DNA of 64,000 nucleotides from Cheilinus undulatus (taxonomy: Eukaryota > Chordata > Actinopteri > Labriformes > Labridae): contig NC_054886.1 of assembly GCF_018320785.1 (NCBI RefSeq), positions 7,563,207 to 7,627,206 of the forward strand, written 5' to 3'. The notes below the pieces were generated by a model that worked only from the letters and a program-made list of their open reading frames with translations, did not search any database and had not been told where the DNA came from. The position numbers and the translations under genes are program-made. The stretch's first letter is position 1. Each line of letters opens with the position of its first letter. Of this stretch, positions 24,301 to 37,096 are shown piece by piece.

Positions 24301-25770
24301 ACAAGCTTATCCAACAGGAGGTTACTCAACTTACATGTTTTTGGTATCAAACGATATAACTGCTTTTATATTTAAGTGGTAGTTGACGAAAATACCTAAT
24401 CACTTCAACCAGTACGTACAACTTTTTCAGTGTTAAACCCCCATAACAGAGTATAAAAGCTACTTCAACTAAATATGGCCAGTGATCATGATAAAAAGGC
24501 TGAAATTGCCTGCCTGTAATCTGACTAGCAAAGAGCAACATGTGGAGTTCTGCTTCTTGCCTGCTGACTTATGTAAGCCAAGTGTTAATCCTCTGCACAA
24601 ATGCACTTTTGTTTTATGCAGCTCCTTCTTTACCATTTTTATCCATATCTCTAACTAGTTTGGTGATGGGCAGCTCTTTGAGAACTGGTTTGGTTGTCAT
24701 TGCTCCAAGCTTATTACAACCATAAAAAGGGCAAACAAAGCCCACAGTAGAACAGTTGAGATGGATTTAACACCTTTTAAAACATTTTAAGGGATTTTAC
24801 ACACAAACCACAGAGCTAAACTTTTAATATACCATTAAATCTGTAGCCAGGTTGGTTATGACCTAAGTGTGAAAATAAAGGACTAAGCTATTCAGCCCAG
24901 GGACAGGGACAGGCCCCCAAGGTCATTTTTAGTGGCTCTTTAAGTAGGCCACTTTTGTTGAAAGATGATCCACACACGTTTTTTTTTATGAACTAATTGA
25001 ATAGCCCTGGTATAGGATGTGATTTTTTGTCATTTTGGTTCTATTTACCAACATAATAGATTTTAAATGGTGCTGCACAGTTCATTTAACTGCACACAAT
25101 GTCAGGCCGTGCAATTACGTGATCACATAAATGGCTGCAGTTTTTTGTCTTCAGATTTACTTGAAAAGTCTGCAAAAGTGTTTGCATAAAGTTTGCAATA
25201 GTGCCACTGTAACACTTTGTTGAAGTACTTTTATTTTCAAATAGGAAAAACTTTATAGCCTCTGGTAATATGCAAGGACATCCAGAGCTTGACTGGGGTT
25301 GTGTCGATCCTGACTCAGGTGGGTCTACTCACCACATCTAAACCTTACTTTAGCCTCAGTTTATGGCACAAACACCCCTTAAAGTTCTGCAAGGTGCTGC
25401 ACACTGATCAGGCATATCACGACCCCTGACAGGTGAGGAGAATAACGGTGATTATCTCTTTCAATGACGAAATATGTAGTTCTGATCAAACTAATAAAGT
25501 GAAGGCAAATTTATTCAAATAAGACCGTTAAAAACAACAACAAAGAGATAAAATCTCCACCTATGAAACTATGAAACACACCAGCTGGTCTCTCTCTACA
25601 TGGGTGTAATATCATTGAATGTAGAGTTCAGGATGTGTGAAATTCTGATGCTCTGCTTTTGTATCTCTTCACAGGGGCTGAAGAAAACCAGATCAACATT
25701 AAGCCTCCATGTGAAGGCTCTCTGATGGAAAACAGGCAAGCAGCAATGCAAGGGAGGTATAGAAAGCAAA
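24301..25770. other. Intergenic, nothing recognised
   Basis: Start of the long grpel1-sorcs2 intergenic region. AT-rich single-copy-looking sequence with no coding similarity that I can recognise. Confidence 0.4.
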
Positions 25771-25774
25771 ATGC

Positions 25775-27960
25775 CTCCTCAATCAAAATTATTCAACCCC
25801 CATTACAATTTATGTTTTTTGTGAAAATGTACAGACTTTCTGCTTTTTGCAATAAACAAATCAAACAAAAGGAACTAAAATAGCTCAACACAACTAATGC
25901 TTCAAGTGGTTTCTCCAAATCCAACTGAAAATGGTGCTCATAATGACTTCTCCAGTCTTAAAACTATTCAACCCCTTTGTGGTAAGCATCTTTAGTACTT
26001 AGTAGCAGAGGTGGAAAAAGTACCAGACTATTGCACTCAAGTAAAAATAGAGTTACTCTGGTTAAAATTTACATAAGTGGAAGTAAATGTACTGGTCTAC
26101 TCAATCTAATCAAGTAAAAGAAAAAAGTAAGTCATTTAAAATTTACTCTAAGTACTGAGTACTGGGTAGATACTTTTGATACCTAAGGGGCTTCCCACCC
26201 CAGCACATGTCAATAGAGGTTTTTGTGATCCATATGCAGATCAAGGATCCTAGGTTGAAAGCTGTACAAGGGCAGGATGTTTAAAGATGTCTTAAAGGAC
26301 CAAATCAAAAATCTGCGGAGGAAATAATCAATTAGCAGAAGGGGGTGCTGTGACATAGTGATGAAACTGATGTATATATGTATTCAGAGTCAAAGTGTGA
26401 TCATCCCTGTTAAGTTTGGTGATGACTGACAAAAACACTGTACAGTTATATAGAATCAAAATAGCTGGCACACTTAAAAAAAAGATGGATATAAGGTTTT
26501 TGGGCCCTGTTCACAGCCCTGCCCTATGGTGAAAACTCACAGTCTGTACAAGTTTAGAGTTCCACCGTGTCTTAAATAAGCACAAAAAATTTGGAGACAA
26601 TCTGATGAAATATGTAGGTAGTGATCCTTCAGATGTGACAACAGTGATGCTGCCGAAAACAGCCAAAATATGACCTTTAACTGTTTTTAGTGCAATTCCT
26701 GTAAATATTAGAGGATGGTCCCAGGTGACTTTCTATTTTGTCTAGATCTGATACAGATGTGAAGTGATTTTCATGTATGTTGCTCTTACCCAGTTCCCTA
26801 TGTCACACTGGGGGCCAGTTCCACCAAAACACAAACATTTTCCCTTGGGAACAATTTTTTTCCAGTGTCTGAAAAATAATATCTAAGAACGCCCACAGAT
26901 GCAAAAGGGTGCTCGCTGCGAGATCAGTGCTCAGGCCCTAAATATGGATCTCCAACCAGGTTGTTTACCATGAGGTGTGACCTAACCTAAAGTACAATGC
27001 AACAGCTGTTTTGGGAAAAAACATGGAATCATTCTCTTGCCATGTTTATATTCTGACCGTCGTGTGTTGTGAAGCCACAAGACTGGACTCAAGACTCTTA
27101 TATTTTACTCAGTACTCCATGCTTTTTAAAAATGTAATTAAGTACAATACTTCACTCAAAACACACACACAAGTACAAGTAAAAGTAGTGATTTCAAAAC
27201 TACTCAAAAAATTACAGTAATTTGAGTAAGTGTAATCAGTTACTTTCCACCCTTGCTTATTAGAGCGCCCTTTTGCTTTGATGACACTGCAAACAAGATG
27301 CATATCCAGACTCCAGCTTCTGCCAGTGTTCCTGAGGAATCTTAGCCCAGTCCTCATGTGCAATGGCCTCCAGTTCAGTCATATTCTTGGGTCTGCATGC
27401 TGCAACCACCTTCTTCAAATCCCTCAAGAGATTTTAGATGAGGTTCAAGTCAGGCAACTGTGATGGCCATTGGAGGATCTTCCAGGACTTCCTCTGTAAC
27501 CAAGCCTTTGTGGAATTTGAGGTATGCTTGGGATCATTGTCCTGTTGGAAGGTCCAAGCTTTAGTTTCCTCACAGAAGGCATGACGTTTCCTACTAGGAT
27601 TTCCTGATATTTCAGTGAATCCATGTTACCTTCCACATGCTGAAGATTTCCAGTGCCAGAGGATGCAAAGCAGCCCCAGAGCATCACCCAGCCACCAGCG
27701 TATTCTTCATTCTTCTTCCCCCAGACATACCGCCGATCCATCGAGCCAGAAAGTTCCAGTTTTGTGTCATCGCTCCACAGAATAGGATCTCAAAACCTCT
27801 GTGGCTTATTTAAATGATCTTGAGCATATTGGAGCTGACTTTTCTTGGCTTTTGGGTCAGTAGCGGTGTGCGTCTTGGAGTTCTGGCATGGAAACCGTGC
27901 ACGCTCAGTACACCTCTTACTCTACTCACTGAAACCTGAAATGTGTTTGTTTGGTTGCAA
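25775..27960 (-). mobile_element. Tc1-like transposon interrupted by a hAT-like insertion
   Basis: Sequence of one Tc1-like element runs from about 25775 to 26005 and resumes at 27256. Minus-strand 27741-27445 encodes a transposase segment with RYVWGKKNEEYAGG, VMLWGCFASSGTGNLQHVEG and [20 protein letters not shown], typical of Tc1 proteins around the second catalytic Asp; frameshifts destroy the rest. The outer limits are approximate. The middle is the separate element 26006-27255. Confidence 0.75.
26006..27255. mobile_element. Non-autonomous hAT-like element with 8-bp target duplication
   Basis: The 1250-bp insert begins CAGAGGTGGAAA and ends TTTCCACCCTTG, imperfect inverted termini of the CA...TG hAT form. 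It is flanked by CTTAGTAG (25998-26005) and CTTATTAG (27256-27263), an 8-bp duplication with one mismatch, as expected for hAT transposition. Subterminal regions rich in ACTCAAGTAAAA-type text are common to a widespread fish family. No transposase frame is present. The host sequence is a Tc1-like element, which must therefore be older. Confidence 0.8.
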
Positions 27961-29739
27961 GAATGTTTTTGTGCAGCTCAGTCAGCTGCAGGTTTTTGAT
28001 GGGTATATTCCTCTTCTATGGACTTTTCTTATTAAATAGATGGATTTCTTTAAAGATTCAGAACTGTTTGACACTATTGATCTCTAAAATAAACAGATTG
28101 TGTCATTGTAAAAAACACAAAGTATCAAAAATGATACAATTTTGGAAGCCTTACTGCAAATGCAGAAGTGGACCTCTCCTTTTTTGAGAGGCGAGCAAGT
28201 AAAATAAAGAGTATTAGTTTGACATGTCAGTTATTAAATCTCAGTTTGATTCTGCTTTCCCCAGTCCCGTTGGAGGAACACTCCTCAGGGGGTTAATAAG
28301 CAGAGCAGACAGGTTGGCTCGGCGTCATTAGGAGGAGGTTTGTCTGGTGAGGTGAAACACAGATCTGTCATGTTCCTGCTTTGATGAGGCCGCTCTCTGT
28401 CAGACTTTGATGTCCGTCAGTAATGAAGCTTTTTAAAGACGTCTGAACAGGAGAGACTCTCAGCAGTACGCTGCTTATCAAGCAGCTCTGATGCTTTGAT
28501 AAAAACAGACTTGTCTATGTCTACATCTCTTTTTTAACAAAGGTTCTTATGATGTAAGAGGTTATTTAACCCTTTTTCCAACATAAACAGGCTTTAAACA
28601 GGCTAATGATGTCCGTGACATGTCTTTGTCTTTATTTAAGAAATGTCTCTTCCTATGTGAGTATATTTATAAAGAACTTTCAGGCATGTTAGAGGCTGAA
28701 GTAAGGCATAGATGTGGCGAGTAAGCCACATCAGGCAGGTAGTAGGGTTGCCACGAGCCCCTGGTCATGCTGTGGATGTCCCAAAGGCCCAAAAACTACT
28801 AGAGGTCTCCAGGAGCATTCAGGGGTTAAAAGGTCCTGTCAAAGAGATGCTGTTGAGCTTGACCTTGGCTGCTGAGCCACACACGTGCTGACATGTGTCA
28901 GGCTTGACGATGCGATGCTTCCAGCTGTGTGGCAACAGTTTAGAGAAGGCCCTTTTTAAATCCAACACGACTGTTACCCAGGCAACAGAGACAGGACTAT
29001 AAGGACATGGTTCGATGAGAGATGGACGGAGAGAACTTATCAATAATTGAGCTTCTACTTTTTTTTTTTTTACCTTTTTTGTACATTTTTATTTATTTAT
29101 TATAAAAACTGTCACTAAGTTGAATTAGTGGAGGCCAACTCAATTTCAACTGATGCTAGCTCATCGAACCTCTATGTGGGGTGCACATTTAAACACATGG
29201 ATCCAGAAATCAGATTAACCATTTATTGAAGATGAATGGATGGATGGATGGATGATTTTCTGTACAAAACAGATATAACAAATCAAAACATTGCCACGCA
29301 CATATCATGATTAAATTAAGGCTAACAGGGATCAACTTACAATAATTTATGCATCCAATATGTTACACAAGGAGTGAGGAATTGCTTCAGCTTCCTGCTA
29401 AACAAACATAAATTAGTGCACTGTGTCAAAATAAACTATTCTCTTTAAACTTAGGTAGGAAATGTACTCACTCATATGTGTCCTTTAAAGTAGACTAACA
29501 ATTCTAAATCTCTAGGTCTTCTTTATGGTTTCAGTGGTCAAACTTCTACCTTTGGTGAAAGTGACAATCATAATTAAAAGGATGCACTTATTTGGCAAAC
29601 AAAATAAAAAGTGGGATAATTAATCGAACAAACTTACTTAAGTGCTGTGGGCGCATGGACAGAGCAGGCTCAGACAGTAACCACACCCATCTCTTATATA
29701 ACCTCTTGAGGCTCCTCCTCCCTGCTCTGCCATAATTGT
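27961..29739. other. Intergenic, no gene recognised
   Basis: Mostly unannotatable sequence. Around 28250-28520 GC content rises and repeats are absent, so conserved non-coding DNA is possible. A short (ATGG)n tract lies at 29233-29253. Confidence 0.35.
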
Positions 29740-30500
29740 CTCAGTAGGACTGAGGATTTTAGATTTTTAACATTTATTTTACTTTATTTATTTAATTATT
29801 TTACTTCTTAACTCATAATTATTATATCATTATTTCATCATTCAGAATTTTTTTTTCCATTTTTCTCATAATTTGACTTTTTAACTCATAATTATGACAT
29901 TTTATCCCATTTTTTATTCTGATTTCAAAATTATGACTTACTGTGTCATAATTATGACTTTTAATCTCCAAATATCTACTTCTTAATCAATTTTTTTGTT
30001 TCATCTCAATATTTTTCCTTTTTTACTCAAAAATCTCAATTGTTTTATTTATTTCATAATTATGACATATTTATATTTGATAATGTTGACTTCAATCTGA
30101 TATTTTGACTTTTTTATATAATGTATATTTTATATATTTTAATTGTTAATAATAATAATAATAATAATTAATTGTGATTGTTTCTGTTAGCTTAATTTTT
30201 CCTTTTATTTCATAATTTGGATTTTTTTTCCCCCATAATAATTTCTTGCTATGTCTGGATTTTTTTTTTTTTTACTTTTTAAAAAATTGTGATTTTTTTG
30301 TACCACAATTTTGACTTTTTATCTCGTTATTTAATTTTAAATTTTATTTTACATTTTTTTTTCATCATTCTGACTTTTCATCACACTCATATGACTTTTA
30401 ACCTCTTTTTTAAATCCTTTGTATTTGATAGTGTTGACTCCTTATCTCATAATTCTGACTTTTCATCTCACTATTTTGACTGTAGTTTTTTTTTCACTAC
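29740..30500. repeat. AT-rich degenerate array, ~21-bp units (array 1)
   Basis: Repeated units of the type TCATAATTATGACTTTTTA with a period of about 21-22 bp, heavily diverged, with an embedded (AAT)n run at about 30147-30168. The same unit in the same orientation forms the longer array at 33200-34845. Confidence 0.65.
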
Positions 30501-30659
30501 ACTACTCTTACATTTTTCTTTCTCAAGTGTCAGAAATGGACAAAGATGGTCACCAGCATCAACGGTGCTGTACATCACTTTGAAAAATCACTAGAAAGAA
30601 AAGTTCTGAAATTAATTGCAAAACTACAATAAAATTATAACTTTAAAAAAAATCTACAT

Positions 30660-30830
30660 ACTGAGATATTTCATGAGTTTGGTGTGGAAGAACTTGACTG
30701 GCCCTGATCTAGACCCCATGGAGCATCTTTAGGATGAGCTGGAACAGAGATTGTGAGCCAGGCCTTCTAATCCAGCATCAGTATCTGACCTCATGAATGC
30801 TCTACAGGATGAACGGGTGCTTTGGCCTTG
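30660..30830 (+). mobile_element. Tc1-like transposase 3' fragment
   Basis: Plus-strand text such as GGAAGAACTTGACTGGCC, GACCCCATGGAGCATCTTT and GAACAGAGATTGTGAGCCAG corresponds to the region after the DDE catalytic core of fish Tc1 transposases (GP-D-L-DPMEH). The reading frame is broken. It abuts the mariner-like element at 30830. Confidence 0.6.
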
Positions 30831-31947
30831 TCCCTTGTGCACAGAGATTTCTCCAGATTCTCTGAATCTCTTGATGATATTACAGACTGGAGATGGTTGG
30901 ATATTTGAAGTATAGCAAATTCACATTGAGGATTTTTTTTCTGAAATTGTTCAACAACTTTAAGACTCAGTTTTTTCACAGATTACCTCTCTAAAATGCT
31001 CCTTTTATACCCGGTCAGGTAACTGACTTTTGCAGATTAGCTTGTAATGCAGGGGTCATCAACTACATTTGTACAAGGCCCAGCTTATGTCTATGCAGAC
31101 ACTGTGAGGGTTGATGCATTAAATGAACTAAATAAAAGAAACATTTCTGTCTAAATATTTATATTTTCTTTGTAATGTATCTTATTTTTAGCCTTTAGCG
31201 CTGAACTCAGTCCCTATTCACACAGTTAAATCTCTATACTGCAGTGAGCCACAAGGGGGCGATTGAGATATATAAGCCGCATGTTTCTGGGGCTGCCATG
31301 TAGTTTGATGTGAATACGCTGTGTCCTCATTGGTGGAAAACACATGAAGGAAAAATATAACTGTTAGATTTACGCAGAAATCTGCTGCTTTAATCAAGAA
31401 TGGACTTTTGAGTAAGTTTGTCATCTTATCTGCTAATAATAGTTAATCATTTTTGTAAAACTGATCAAACTTTAAGCCAATCTTTTAAAAAGTGTTTCAA
31501 TCTCACTTATAATTGGAGTTACTTTAATATCTGTAGGGATCATGAAAGGAAAGAAAGAAAAGACACCCTAAATACAGAAATATATTTAATCCCTCAGCAC
31601 TTCTCCTCAGTTGATTTGAGCTTCTGGGGGCCAGATTGGAAGCTGTGGGGAGCTGATGTGGCCCCCAGTTGATCATCAGTGCTAAAAATGCTTCTCCAGC
31701 TGTTTTTCAATGGTACCATTTACTTTTCCAGCCTTTTGTTGCCCTACTTTTTTGAGATGTGTTGCTGCCATCAGACTTAAAATGAGCTAATAATTTTTCA
31801 TGAAATAGTAAAACATCTCAGTTTCATCATCTGATGTGTTGTTTTTGTTCTATTGTGAATAAAATATGGGTTTGTGAGATTTGGCAATCATTGCATTGTT
31901 TTGATTTACGTTTTTCACAGCGCCCCAGCTTTTTTGGAATCAGGGTC
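30830..31947. mobile_element. Tc1/mariner-like element with nested hAT insertion
   Basis: Parts 30830-31049 and 31682-31947 belong to one element: the right part reads CCCTACTTTTTTGAGATGTG and ends near CTTTTTTGGAATCAGGGT, the inverted form of the terminus at 88. The segment 31050-31681 interrupts it. No intact transposase. Confidence 0.65.
31050..31681. mobile_element. hAT-like element nested in mariner-like element
   Basis: Starts CAGGGGTCATCAACTACATT and ends with AGTTGATCATCAGTG, imperfect inverted termini. Internal blocks (AGCCACAAGGGGGC, ATTGAGATATATAAGC) match the copy at about 3455-4593. Flanks CTTGTAATG and CTAAAAATG agree at 6 of 9 positions, a possible decayed target duplication. 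No coding capacity. Confidence 0.65.
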
Positions 31948-33199
31948 CACCTCTTGCACGTGCCTCGCTGTCTTCATCAGCAGACATGGTTTATTCCAGT
32001 CTTCCTGACATTAAACAGCCTTTATAAAGAGCATGTTTTTGTCTTTGTTGGCTTAAAGATGACTTTATTAGTTTTGTTGTTACCCTTGTAAATATTTGCT
32101 TTATAAAATGTTCCAGTGATGACTTAATTAGCTGTTTTTGATTATTTTTGTGTATCATTTTGCCTTTAGTTGCTCCCTATAATTAGAATATTAGATGTAA
32201 AAATAGCCTGAATCTGCATTTTTCATCTGTGATGTCTCTTTTAACTAGAGGAATATGTTTGATAATCCTCTCTCCTCTCTCTGATCCATTTTTCATCCCC
32301 TCTCCCGTGTCTTCTCCTCTCTAAAGTTTGACTGGGAGGCCATGATGAGTATGTTTGTTTGGGGCTTATCTGGGTTAAGGATTTAGTCCTTATGAATAGT
32401 CATTGTGAGCTCCCAGCCTTGGGGATGTGGCGGCAGATAGAGCTGTCTGTTTGTTTACCAGAGAAGCTGGAACGGCTCGGTGCCATGTAAAGGCAGAAAC
32501 GAGGAGGAGGAGGGCAGACAGAAGTGAGTGAAGGACACCCACACTGATGACTGATGGAGGAGGAGAACACCAGAGCACGCAGGAATAAAAGCCTCAAATC
32601 AAAGCCGCTGATAGAGAAGAAAGGTTGAGAGCCGTGGATGTTTTTATTCAGAGAAATGCAGCAGACAACATAGTCAAGGTTGTTCAATAATTCATGTTGG
32701 GGGATCTTCTCCTGTTCGACTAACAAGACCTTCAGAGTATCACCAAGAGGATGTTTGTTTACATGGATCAGATTCAGAGCAGGGAGACGGCTCACTGGGG
32801 TCAGCTGATTGCCACAGACACATCAATGGCTGTGACACACAGACCGCCAGCGGGGGGCGTCCTAACACTTGTTTCAGAGAGTGGCCTTGGAGTTTAATGG
32901 CTCATATGTGAGATGAAGAACAAACAGAGCTGTGAGTGGAGGATCCTTTAGTTTAAAAACATCCATCAGAGAGAAAAAAACACACAAAAGAAGTCTTCCT
33001 TTTTTTTCTCTGAGATTCATGCAGACACAACAGGAAACAACGAGAGAGAGAGGGATAACAGAGAGGCTCGGTCACCTATGGGAGAGCATTTCTGACTCTT
33101 TATAAAGAATATGAAAGCTAGGTACTTATTGATAAGACAAATAACCACAGAGTAAGTTACACTTATAGAAAAATAATGTCAGAATGATGGTAAAAAAAA
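31948..33199. other. Intergenic, no gene recognised
   Basis: Mixed composition, with a moderately GC-rich purine-rich stretch at about 32440-33060. No domain, splice-bounded exon or mobile element was recognised. Confidence 0.35.
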
Positions 33200-34845
33200 T
33201 CTAAATCTTGAGATAGTAAGTCATTATTACAAGAAAAATTTTGAAGACGAAAGTCAAAATTATACATCGGTCATAATTATGGCCTTCTAGGCCACCTGTC
33301 TAAAATTTGATTATTTTGAATTTTAATATCATAATTATGACTTTAAATCTCATGATTTGTCTAAATCTTGTGATTTTGACATTAAATTGAATGACTTTAA
33401 CTTTCATTTTCATAATTTTGATTTTTGATCCCATAACTTTGATCTGTTATCTCATATTTTTATTTCAGCCTCATAAGTTTGACTTTAAATCTCATATTGT
33501 CATTATTAAATCAATTATTTTAATATTCTGATTTTAAATCTCATAATTTTGATCTTGAATCTCATAACTTTGACTATAAATCTCACAATTTAGATTTATA
33601 ATCAAATAATCTGATTTTTGATCACATGATTTTGATTTTCTCATCATTTTTACTTCCAAACTCCTGATTTTGCTTTTTGATCACATAATTTTGATGTTGG
33701 ATCTCATTATTTTTTACTTTAAAACTCATGATGTTGATTTCTTGATCACATAATTTAGATTTTTATTCTTATGATTTTTACTTCCAAACTTATGATTTTG
33801 ATTTTTGATCACATGATTTTGTTTTTGTACCTTCTGATTTGTACTTTCAACCTCATGATTTTGATTTTTAATCACATAATTTGGATTTTGGATGTCATAA
33901 TTTTTAAGTTCAAACTCATGATTTTAAATTCTTAATCACATAATTCTGATTTTTATTCTTATGATTTTTACTTCCAAACTCATGATTTTGGATCTCATTA
34001 TATTTAACTTAAAACTTATGATTTTGCTTTATGATCAAATAATTTTGATTTTGGATGTCATTATTTTTACATTAAAACTCATGATCTTCATTTCTTAATC
34101 ACATAATTTTATTTTTATTCTTATGATTTTGACTTCCAAACTTATAATTTTGATTTTTGATCACATGATTTTGATTTTGAATCAGATGATTTTGATTTTG
34201 GACCCTCTGATTTTATTTTCAAACTCATGATTTTGAATTTTAATTACATAATTTTTATTTTCAATCTCATAGTTACACTTTAATGTCATAATTTTGATTT
34301 ACTAGCTCACAATCATGACCTTGTATCTCATTACAATCACTTTTAATTTCTTAATTATGATTTTAAAATAAAATAATTTGGACTTTTTATCTCATAAGTT
34401 CACTTTTAATCTTGTACTAAGGACTTTCTATCTCATAATTTTGATATTAAATCTCATAGTTATGACCTTCTTTCTCAGAATTTTGACTATCTAATGATTA
34501 TGACATTAAATCTAGTGATAACAACTTTTTGTTTCAAAATAACGAATTTATTTTATCATTTTGACTCTAAATCATGTTGTTTTTCTTCTTAGCTCATTTG
34601 CTTGACTTTTTAATCTCAATGTGACTTTTTGTGTTATAGTTCTGGACTAATACTCATGATTTTGATCTTTTGTTCTCACAATTAGGCCCATAATGCTCTC
34701 TTCTTGGCTACTAATTTTATATTTTAACTCATAATTTGCCTTTTTGAGTCAAAATTCTGACATTTTCTCTAATGATTATGAACTTTTTTCTCATTTCACT
34801 TCTTTGTCTTGTAATTTTGACTTACCTCTTTAAAGTCGAGGTGCT
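33200..34845. repeat. AT-rich degenerate array, ~21-bp units (array 2)
   Basis: About 1.6 kb of imperfect repeats with a 21-bp period, unit close to TCTCATAATTTTGATTTTGAA and variants with GATCACATAATTTTGATTTT. Successive units keep register over long stretches (for example about 33535-33630). Same family and orientation as 29740-30500. The right flank (about 34850-34872) reads GGGGCCCTCAGGCAGCACTG, resembling a hAT terminus, so the array may be the interior of a transposon. Confidence 0.75.
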
Positions 34846-34879
34846 GTGTAACATGGGGCCCTCAGGCAGCACTGCATTA

Positions 34880-35390
34880 AAAACAGTCATGATTCTGTAC
34901 TGAAAATTACTGCATGGACTCAGGAACACTTCCAGAAATCATTATCTGTCGACACAGTTGGTTGTGCCACACAAATACAAGTTAAAGCTGGATCATGCAA
35001 ATAAGAAGTCGTATATGAACATGATTAAACCACCACCATATAAACTAAAGAGGAGACTAAAGAGGAGAGGGACCATCCAGCTTGTCATTCTGGCACAGTT
35101 CTAAAGCCTGCATCTCTGATGGTATGGGGTTGCGTTAGTGTCTCTGGCGTGGTCAGCTTACACATCTGGAAAGACTCTATCAATGCTGACATGTAGATAG
35201 AGGTTTTCAGAGCAACATATGCTTCCAACCGGACAATGTCTTGCATATTTCAACAAGACAATGCTAAACCACACACCTCATCCATCACAACAGCATGGCT
35301 TCACAGGAGAAGAGTCTGGGTAAAATGATCTAATATTTTTTTAAGAAGTGGTAAAATGTCTCAGTTTTACATTCAGAGCACATGTCTGCT
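34880..35390 (+). mobile_element. Tc1/mariner-like transposon, internally deleted
   Basis: Plus-strand sequence carries transposase pieces: GCCTGCATCTCTGATGGTAT (the SLMVWGC region), ACACATCTGGAAAGACTC, ACATATGCTTCCAACC and TTTCAACAAGACAATGC before the second Asp, then a jump to terminal sequence (AGAAGTGGTAAAATGTCTCA). Same family as the copies at 88, 30830 and 43930. Confidence 0.7.
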
Positions 35391-36479
35391 GTAGATCTGG
35401 TTTTTACTCCAAGGAGCCGCCTATATGGAAGGTTGTCTATTATTCAATATAATTCAATCTACAGAGTACGTGAGGAAAAAGAGTAATGAGAGGGAAACAT
35501 GCAGGAAGATCTGTTCCTATGCATTCTCTTATTGGACTAATTTTTGACAAATTAAAATAAAGATTAAGTGCAGAACATCTCAGGGGAATGTGAAGCGTGT
35601 TTGGTGTTGTTGAAAAGATGTAAGATAATAAACAGAATCAATCAGGAGTAAAGCCATGGCTCTGACGGGTATCACCACTGTAGAGGACGCAGACAGCTGC
35701 TGAGAGTCCGTCTCCTGCAGCTCTCCTGCGGCTCCCTAAAACTAATTCACATTAATCTTCATAACACCCAATTATCCGTGAAAATTTCATGACGAAGAAA
35801 GCCACGTTCAGCAGCAGCATGCTAACGAGCCGGACCCCCCCGCCATCCAAGGTTTACCTCCCTCTGTGCTGTCTCTGTTTCAGATGATGCAAGAGCGGCT
35901 TTATTCATCAGTTTCTCTCATCTGCACGCTCACAAACACAGACTCATATAAACAAGAAGGTGCCACGAGCAGACACCGAGAAGGGCCATGAAATATTTAC
36001 TGAATTTAGTTTTCAGGGGAGGTCATGCTGAGGAGATGTTCTCTGAAATCTAACTCTGATTTTTAAATATTCTCACTAAAGGACTCTATAGGGTTCACTC
36101 CTTATATCTCACAGGAAGAAATACAGTGCAATCATTCTCTTTCGATAAAATAATGGTGACTCTTTATGCACATACATGACAACTGTAGATGTAGAATATG
36201 TGGTCCTCCTCCACCACAGTCCGTGTGAAAATCAGTTCATTGTGAATAATCATGGCCACATCTGAGGCACCTTACAACCGCCTAATGGAAAGTTTAGATT
36301 TGAACATTTCCAGACTATCCTGTCTGATGAACCTTAAAGAATCTTTGGCAAATTTCAAATCAGAAAGAACTAAGCCTACATCCGCCTAGCTTCAGAGCAA
36401 CTTATAGCACAATATCTATCACACTGGTCATATCTACATTTGACAAGAAGTGACATTGCGCAGCACTTCCCCTGTTCCC
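35391..36479. other. Intergenic; conserved non-coding candidate
   Basis: No gene recognised. The part from about 35640 to 35960 is repeat-free, of balanced composition, and contains homeodomain-type AT cores (TAATTCACATTAATC, CCAATTATC). That would suit a regulatory element upstream of sorcs2, but it cannot be tested without other genomes. Confidence 0.3.
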
Positions 36480-36790
36480 TGATCCATTATCCAGTCCATA
36501 ACTGAGGAGCGTAGGGGTTAAGATGCACCCTTGCCTCAGCCAACTTGGAAGAAGTCAGAGGTGGAGCCACAACACTCCACAGCTCTGTCTGTACCAGAAT
36601 ATAAGGCAGATATCAGCTGGATGTGGCATCCCGAGGAGTTGAATGCCTTCAAGAAATCAACATTGGCTTCAAACAACCCTTGAATTCCTATAAAGTGCTC
36701 AGTGAGGGCCCGAAGTGCCAGGATGCGGTCTACCATAGACCTCTTAGGTGTAAAGCCCGATTCCTCAGGCAACTAGTCTTGGAGCAGCAG
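36480..36790 (-). mobile_element. LINE reverse transcriptase fragment, minus strand
   Basis: Minus-strand 36772-36536 encodes PEESGFTPKRSMVDRILALR, then EANVDFLKAFNSSGCHIQLI and ALYSGTDRAVECCGSTSDFF. This is the finger-palm part of a non-LTR reverse transcriptase (QSGFTPKRST...DFRKAFD type); the first catalytic Asp motif is altered (DFLKAFN). Ends are truncated and no endonuclease is visible. Similar LINE pieces occur at 44236 and 59780. Confidence 0.75.
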
Positions 36791-37096
36791 ATTACAGATC
36801 CGGTTCATTCTTCATGTAACACTGGCTTTGTTTCTTCTTTGAACGGTAGTTGTGCTCAACTGCATGCTGATGACTCTTTTGTGTATAGTTTGGCATACTT
36901 TGTACATTTAGCCATCAAAAGCTGGTAGCTTGCTCTAAATTTGCTCCCAGATTCTTTAAGAAACCACAATTCTTGATAACTGGTTGTACTAAACTGCCCA
37001 TAGGTGTAAGTTTGAATATTTTTCTCAACATGTAAACCCTGTAAATAACTGGCAGCAAGTCCTGGATGAACCCTGTCTACCAGGGCTTAGCTCTGA

